In this document: piece by piece, positions 5,510 to 6,557 of the stretch
How positions within the stretch are numbered: the stretch's first letter is position 1
Layout: every line of letters starts with the position of its first letter
Assembly (NCBI GenBank): GCA_013812985.1
Contig: JACCSN010000375.1
Coordinates: 1 to 6,557, forward strand
Reading direction: 5' to 3'
DNA: 6,557 nt
Source: Hyphomicrobiales bacterium
Lineage (GTDB): Bacteria > Pseudomonadota > Alphaproteobacteria > Rhizobiales > Afifellaceae
Program-made: the position numbers and the translations under genes
Notes under the pieces: model-generated
The model's input: only the letters and a program-made list of their open reading frames with translations
Database searches by the model: none
Told to the model about the DNA's origin: nothing

Positions 5510-6125
5510 AGAGAGCCTGGAGGCGCTGGCGCGGGCCTTGCGCGCTTGCCGCATCTGCGTCGAGCGCCCCATCGGAGCGGGGTTGCCGCACGCACCAAAT
5601 CCGATCGTCCGCGTCTCGGACACGGCGCGGCTCTGCATCGCCAGTCAGGCGGCCGGCACGCTGGCCCATGCCTCGTCGATTCCCTTCAACGACCGCTCAG
5701 GCGACCGATTGAAGGGCTGGCTCGATCTTTCGCGCGAGGAATTCTACGATTTCTCGCGCGTGGCGATCGTGCCGATGGGCTTCTGCTTTCCCGGCCAGGA
5801 CGCGACAGGCGGCGACCTGCCGCCCCGCCGGGAATGCGCGCCGGCCTGGCGGAGCCGCATCTTCGCCGCCATGCCGCGGATCGAGCTCATTCTGGCGATC
5901 GGCCAATATGCGCAAGCCTGGCACATCGGGCCGGCTCGAAAGCGCGGGCTGACGGCGACCGTCGCGGCATGGCGGGAATCGTTGTCGGAGGCGCGCCGGC
6001 CCATGATCCTGCCGCTGCCGCACCCGTCCTGGCGCAATAATGGCTGGCTTAAACGCAATCCCTGGTTCGAGGCGGAATTTTTGCCTGAGCTGAGGCAGCA
6101 GGTGCGGCGGCTGACCAAAACCTGA
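5484..6125 (+). CDS. Uracil-DNA glycosylase family protein
   Basis: The protein has 213 residues from ATG 5484 (GGGGA lies 6 nt upstream). ATGs at 5487 and 5493 are also possible. The order of motifs fits the uracil-DNA-glycosylase-like fold: CRIC at 22-25, LCIASQAAGTLAH at 50-62 (the place of the usual GQAPG motif), IPFNDRSGDRL at 66-76, VPMGFCFPG at 96-104, LILAIGQYAQAWH at 135-147, and LPLPHPSWRN at 176-185 with His180 in the DNA-binding loop. The four cysteines C22, C25, C101 and C118 are spaced C-X2-C-X75-C-X16-C, as in family 4 enzymes where they hold a [4Fe-4S] cluster. Such enzymes remove uracil from DNA to start base excision repair; substrate range and activity are not proven here. 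The motif reads SQAAG rather than the common GQAPG. The gene is divergent from the kinase and precedes the Lrp-type gene by 124 bp. Confidence 0.85.
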   Translation: MMEMPAKAGESLEALARALRACRICVERPIGAGLPHAPNPIVRVSDTARLCIASQAAGTLAHASSIPFNDRSGDRLKGWLDLSREEFYDFSRVAIVPMGFCFPGQDATGGDLPPRRECAPAWRSRIFAAMPRIELILAIGQYAQAWHIGPARKRGLTATVAAWRESLSEARRPMILPLPHPSWRNNGWLKRNPWFEAEFLPELRQQVRRLTKT

Positions 6126-6185
6126 ATGTTCTCGCGGGGAATGATGTTCCGATATGCCCGGTGAAAAAGCGCGAAGGCGCAACGA

Positions 6186-6225
6186 TTGACGGCGGTAGGC
6201 CCGATCAGATAGAAAATCGTTTCTG
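6186..6225 (+). promoter_or_regulatory. Promoter with overlapping Lrp-like operator upstream of the Lrp/AsnC gene
   Basis: TTGACG at 6186-6191 matches 5 of 6 bases of a sigma-70 -35 box. TAGAAA at 6210-6215, 18 nt further, is a 4 of 6 -10 box. The -10 lies inside TAGAAAATCGTTTCTG (6210-6225), an inverted repeat (AGAAA, 4 nt, TTTCT) close in shape and sequence to the E. coli Lrp site consensus. A regulator bound here would cover the -10 box, which fits negative autoregulation, common in this family. Identity of the binder is inferred. Confidence 0.4.
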
Positions 6226-6249
6226 CCTTCGCTTAAGGACCGACCCGCC

Positions 6250-6557
6250 ATGGACCGGCTCGACCGCATGATCCTGACCGTCTTGCAGGAGGACGCCACG
6301 ATCCCCGTCGCGGAGATCGGCCGGCGTGTCGGCCTGTCCACGACACCCTGCTGGCGGCGCATCCAGAAGATGGAGGAGGACGGCGTCATCAAGGGGAAGG
6401 TGGCGGTGCTGGAGCCCGCCAAGGTCAACGCCAAGGTGACCGTCTTCGTGTTCATCACGACCAACCAGCACAACGAGGACTGGCTGACGCGCTTCTCCAG
6501 GATCATCGGCGAGTTCCCCGAAGTGGTGGAGTTCTACCGGATGAGCGGGCAGGTGGA
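6250..6557 (+). CDS. Lrp/AsnC family transcriptional regulator, N-terminal two thirds
   Basis: The gene starts at ATG 6250, with AAGGA at 6235-6239, and runs off the right edge after 102 codons; the family usually has about 150-165. Residues 2-45 form the N-terminal helix-turn-helix of the family, opening LDRMILTVLQEDA and continuing VAEIGRRVGLSTTPCWRRIQKMEEDGVI, where the VGLSTTPCWRRI segment is the recognition helix. From about residue 62 the ligand-binding RAM domain begins with VTVFVFI and then FPEVVEFYRMSG at 89-100. Such proteins bind DNA as dimers or larger assemblies and respond to amino acids or other small molecules. The effector and targets cannot be read from this part. An Lrp-like operator over its own promoter suggests autoregulation. 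The upstream glycosylase gene ends 124 bp before, and the separate promoter argues against one operon. Confidence 0.94.
   Translation, partial: MDRLDRMILTVLQEDATIPVAEIGRRVGLSTTPCWRRIQKMEEDGVIKGKVAVLEPAKVNAKVTVFVFITTNQHNEDWLTRFSRIIGEFPEVVEFYRMSGQV

Noticed and set aside
5400..5669. Longer kinase reading starting at 5669
   Set aside because: The 90 extra residues are low-complexity Arg/Ala-rich, without a domain, and run antisense across the start of the glycosylase gene.
6165..6180. Terminator after the glycosylase gene (GCGC-GAAG-GCGC hairpin)
   Set aside because: The stem is only 4 bp and is followed by AACGATT, not a T-run.
5697..6506. 269-codon open frame on the minus strand
   Set aside because: It lies antisense to both the glycosylase and the Lrp-type gene, has no recognisable domain and no supporting start signal.

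Overview
The window is GC-rich, tightly packed DNA whose gene families and start-site style fit an alphaproteobacterium, most likely of the Rhizobiales (Hyphomicrobiales). The PleC/DivJ-like histidine kinase signature, the cobS/cobT pair and the PAKAG-type palindromic repeat all point that way. Species cannot be told from the sequence alone. No mobile-element gene, tRNA, rRNA or CRISPR array is visible.

Layout: (1) Positions 1-1293 hold two divergent genes of the last steps of cobalamin synthesis: the 5' end of cobS (minus, cut by the window edge) and complete cobT (plus). (2) Positions 1318-2113 hold a small two-gene minus-strand operon of clearly lower GC: a 98-residue protein of unknown function, then an overlapping HEPN-fold protein. 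It has the layout of a toxin-antitoxin or defence module, but the partner is not an MNT nucleotidyltransferase. (3) Positions 2156-2356 hold a frameshifted pseudogene fragment, homologous to the last ~67 codons of the histidine kinase that lies intact further along. (4) Positions 2357-5399 hold a minus-strand operon: a membrane histidine kinase followed after 7 nt by a tandem HD/HD-GYP protein, a likely cyclic-di-GMP phosphodiesterase whose first HD domain is degenerate. (5) Positions 5484-6125 (plus, divergent from the kinase) encode a uracil-DNA-glycosylase-like protein with an Fe-S-type cysteine pattern. (6) From 6250 to the window end lies an Lrp/AsnC regulator (plus, cut), with a plausible promoter and an overlapping Lrp-like operator.

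How the genes work together: CobT and CobS assemble the lower nucleotide loop of cobalamin. The kinase and HD-GYP protein are very probably translated together, which suggests a membrane signal feeding into cyclic-di-GMP turnover, although neither carries a receiver domain. The most interesting part is 1318-3790. The HD-GYP gene is flanked on both sides by kinase 3' ends, one intact and one decayed, and next to the decayed copy lies the HEPN module. This looks like an insertion or duplication junction inside otherwise ordinary chromosomal genes. All assignments come from reading motifs; no database search was run.
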